From contig CP141150.1 of the NCBI GenBank assembly GCA_035235625.1, positions 4,030,001-4,094,000 of the forward strand: a stretch of DNA of 64,000 nucleotides. The letters are read 5' to 3'. Made by a program: the position numbers and the translations under genes. Below are positions 61,256 to 64,000 of the stretch, piece after piece (within the stretch, counting starts at the first letter, position 1; the number at the start of each line of letters is the position of its first letter). The notes beneath the pieces were generated by a model. It was not told the DNA's origin. It did not search any database and saw only the letters and a list, made by a program, of their open reading frames with translations. The stretch is from Saururus chinensis (Eukaryota; Streptophyta; Magnoliopsida; Piperales; Saururaceae).

Positions 61256-64000
61256 ATGGAAGCTCTGGCAAGAAGGTCGGCGGTGCTGTACCACTATCCA
61301 TGCCCCGACGGCGCGTTCGCCGCATTGGCAGCCCACCTCTACTTCAAGGCCGCCTCTCTTCCGGTCTCCTTCTTCCCCAACACCGTCTACGGCCCCATCA
61401 GGTCTCACTGAATGCTCCTCATCAGTCCCAACTTCCATCCCAATGCCCAACTCCTTCCAAGTTCTCTCTTTTTCTGTTCATAGTTTTCAGCAAATCAACT
61501 TCTGGGCACCCTTTTTTCCCCTCGTATATCTTCAATACGTTTGATGCGATTGCTTTTTCTTCTTCTTTTTCTCTGTATGATGTGTAACTTTGAGGATGGT
61601 TTCTTATTCAGGCCAGAACAGCTCCCTTTACATGAACTTGATGACGTTTACCTCCTGGACTTCGCGGGTCCCTCAGGTTTCGTCCGGGAACTATCTTCCA
61701 AAGTCAAGAGGTGTGATGGTTAAGTCTTCTTTGATTGAGTATTGCCTGCTGAGTTGTTCTTATTTGCTTGAATGTCTTTCGGTTTATGCACCCATGTTAT
61801 CAAGGCGAATTTTTTTCATTTTATTGGGATTCTAGTTGCATGAGTGAATGAGTCTTTGCATAGCTGGATGTATAGAGAGCCTGCATTTGTTTCCAAAATT
61901 CCAAGTCTACTTCTTTCTACTTTGTCAGGGTGATTATCTTAGACCATCACAAAACTGCAATGGCGATGCTATCTGACAATAGCGGATGGAACAAAAATGT
62001 GAGAAAGGTTTTGGATATGGATAGGAGTGGGGCTACAATATCATTTGACTATTTCAGAAGTTCGTTAACTACTGATTTCACTAGTAGGAGTAATGCTGGA
62101 GAGAATAATGCTAACACTGGAGCAGATCTGTTGCCGGAAAATGATCTTGAAAGGGTTGGCCGTCTTTTCAAATATATTGAGGATGGTGATCTTTGGAGAT
62201 GGGAGCTTCCAGATAGCAAAGCTTTTAGTAGTGGGCTAAAAGATTTGAACGTTGAGTTTAGTCTTCAGAAAAACCCAAGTTTATTTGAGCAGGTGGATGA
62301 CCCATGTCCTCAATTTCTGTTTCTGATTAGGACACGTGCATGACAAATAACTCGTCCATTTGCTAATTTTGATTGTTTTGGGTGTGAGTGAAAAATGCTA
62401 GCCTTTCTTTACAAACTGCTCTAACTATATTTCTAATCAGTTGTTGCTTTTATTTAATCAGCTTTTAGCATTGGATTTTCAGTCTCTGATTAGTCAAGGG
62501 AAGGTGAGCTTGTCAAATAAGCAAAAGTTAATAGATGAAGTTCTGGAACAGTCATATGAAATTGCCCTTGGAGGCGGGGTATTTGGGAAATGCTTGGTAA
62601 GCATATTGTCTTTCATTGGTTTATTGGTAGTTTTTCGTTTTTTGGAAACATACATATGAATCTTTCTGAGCATTATGTTTCTTCTTCTTCTTTGGTGGGT
62701 TTTATGGAAAACCAGTTTTTTACCTGGAAAAGCTTTTCTTCCATGAGTTTTTTTATTTTTCAGCGAAATATGGAAAGTCAAATTCAAATGCTAAGGTCCT
62801 AAGGGCTTTTGAAATGTTTATTGGAAAAATTGTGGGAATATCTAAACTTTTCCAGCAAAAGGAAGGTTGAGATTTTTGAAAATTTTCTGGCAACAACCTC
62901 CTCATGGCCATGGACAAATAGAGAAAGGCGGCCTTCGGAGGCAGAGGTATGTAGGCTGGGGTTTGTTGACTACTTTGAGGGAAGGAAGAGCAGGGGTGGC
63001 TAGAAGGGACTCAGTGGTTTGGGTTGGGGATGTTGGAGGTTTGGTGGTATTGATGGTCGAGAAACATTGGCAGCCTCCATGGTGGGATGGAGGCATCCAT
63101 TGGGCGACAGAATGGAGAGGAGAAGAGAAGGCAGAGGGGAAGCAGGACTACACTCACTTTTCAAAAACCTTTCCCTTTCTGAGATTTTTTAATTACACCT
63201 AATGTATGGAAAACTTCTTTTCCTAGACGCACATATTTTCCTGTACATTTTCAAAACCCCTAACACAGACTTTATGTTTTATAAGATCTGACACACATTT
63301 CCAATCAAACAACAGTTGTGCTAGACCTTGTGTTTAATCAATGCCTGAGATAATTGATTCACTTTACACACACGAATCCAGTCACACATTTGTACCTAAT
63401 TTGGCAAGGCTCCTCAGATGAGCAGATTTAATATCTGAAATGCTTTCTACCACAGGCTGTTGATGCTGATTCCATTTCAGAGCTGAGGAGTGAGCTTGGC
63501 AACCAGTTAGCTAATAAGAGTTGTAATAAAAAATTGAGGTGGGATTGAATCCATAATGCTTCTTTAACCTTATTGATTTTATTATTTAGAGTTTTTGCTT
63601 TTGTATATTTTGCACTCTTTGAAAGGATTGAAAGAGAACAGTAAGAAAAGGTAGATACTAGAATTGGGGTTGATATATTTCTGTAGTGCAAATATGTTCA
63701 TATGTATCCATTTTACCATAGCCATTTGGGGTGCAGCAGAGTTTTCAAGTTACGAAAACTGGGCTCTTGTTGACAGGGGCATTGGAGCTGTTGTCTACAG
63801 AGTACCTGAGCTTGAAAACAACCACTTACTGAAAATAAGCCTTAGAAGCATGGCCACAGAGGACACCACAACCATTTCACAGGTCCTGTTCACTTGGCCT
63901 CGGCTTTAAATTGAACATATCATCTGTTTGAAGTTGGCAAAAGTATTACTAAATAAAAAATGGGTTTCTTTTGTAGGAATATGGCGGAGGTGGTCATAGG
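61256..64000 (+). CDS. DHH/DHHA1-family phosphoesterase-like protein, 5' part (window-truncated)
   Basis: Seven exons are visible: 61256-61401, 61612-61710, 61929-62292, 62462-62596, 63456-63538, 63777-63882 and 63977 onward. All junctions are GT..AG and the frame stays open across them (319 residues to the window end). The start gives MEALARRSAVLYHYPCPDGA, with an Asp-Gly near residue 18 like DHH motif I. VIILDHHKTA places the DHH motif at residues 87-89. Later come RLFKYIEDGDLWRW, then 'LISQGKVSLSNKQKLIDEVL', 'GIGAVVYRVPELEN' and EYGGGGHR (312-319), the start of the GGGH motif of DHHA1. DHH proteins act on phosphoester or phosphoanhydride bonds using metal ions. This plant branch has no function I can state with confidence. 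The 3' end lies outside the window. Confidence 0.88.

Noticed and set aside
60931-61587. 218-codon plus-strand frame over the start of the DHH-family gene
   Set aside because: It overlaps exon 1 in another frame and runs into the intron; the spliced DHH reading gives a consistent conserved protein.

Overview
This is nuclear DNA from a flowering plant. It has spliced genes with GT..AG introns, a plant-specific NAC transcription factor, an NB-ARC/LRR resistance-type gene, and Copia, Gypsy, Mutator (MULE), CACTA and Stowaway transposons. The species cannot be fixed from the sequence. No bacterial operons, CRISPR arrays or complete tRNA/rRNA genes were seen.

Layout. Positions 1-1190 hold AT-rich DNA with an imperfect ~350-bp duplication. 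Positions 1190-28718 are a long, diverged tandem array of an AT-rich unit of about 1.28 kb: about 22 full or partial units, some with internal deletions. Each unit keeps a short, more GC-rich and tRNA-like island and a TGTGGGCCCACA palindrome. The array stops abruptly against a broken NLR copy (28719-31412), which is itself split by a 1445-bp solo LTR. Positions 31413-35650 are Mutator and Copia debris. The better NLR copy is at 37269-39815. It has a complete CNL-type NB-ARC but no N-terminal coiled coil, and an in-frame TAG inside the LRR. Straight after it, in the same frame, comes the N-terminal exon of a bZIP factor. A two-exon scrap of a sucrose synthase gene follows on the minus strand. 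Positions 41.2-45.5 kb are decayed transposons. A 2.2-kb CACTA-type element with a 3-bp target duplication lies at 47429-49632.

The right-hand third holds the two best genes. A six-exon NAC transcription factor on the minus strand (51891-55749) joins into an uninterrupted 597-residue frame; its leader carries very short upstream ORFs and its second intron a Stowaway MITE. A DHH/DHHA1-family protein gene on the plus strand (61256 to the window end) has seven exons visible and is cut by the window edge. Between them lies a 1355-bp MULE with ~440-bp inverted repeats and a perfect 9-bp target duplication, carrying only the C-terminal end of a transposase and apparently nested in an older inverted-repeat element.

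The genes do not form a pathway. The window reads as a gene-poor region where a resistance-gene cluster has been duplicated, broken and invaded by repeats, next to two ordinary host genes. The most notable points are the tRNA-like island in the satellite, the NLR abutting a bZIP fragment in frame, and the neighbouring fragments of two unrelated host genes.
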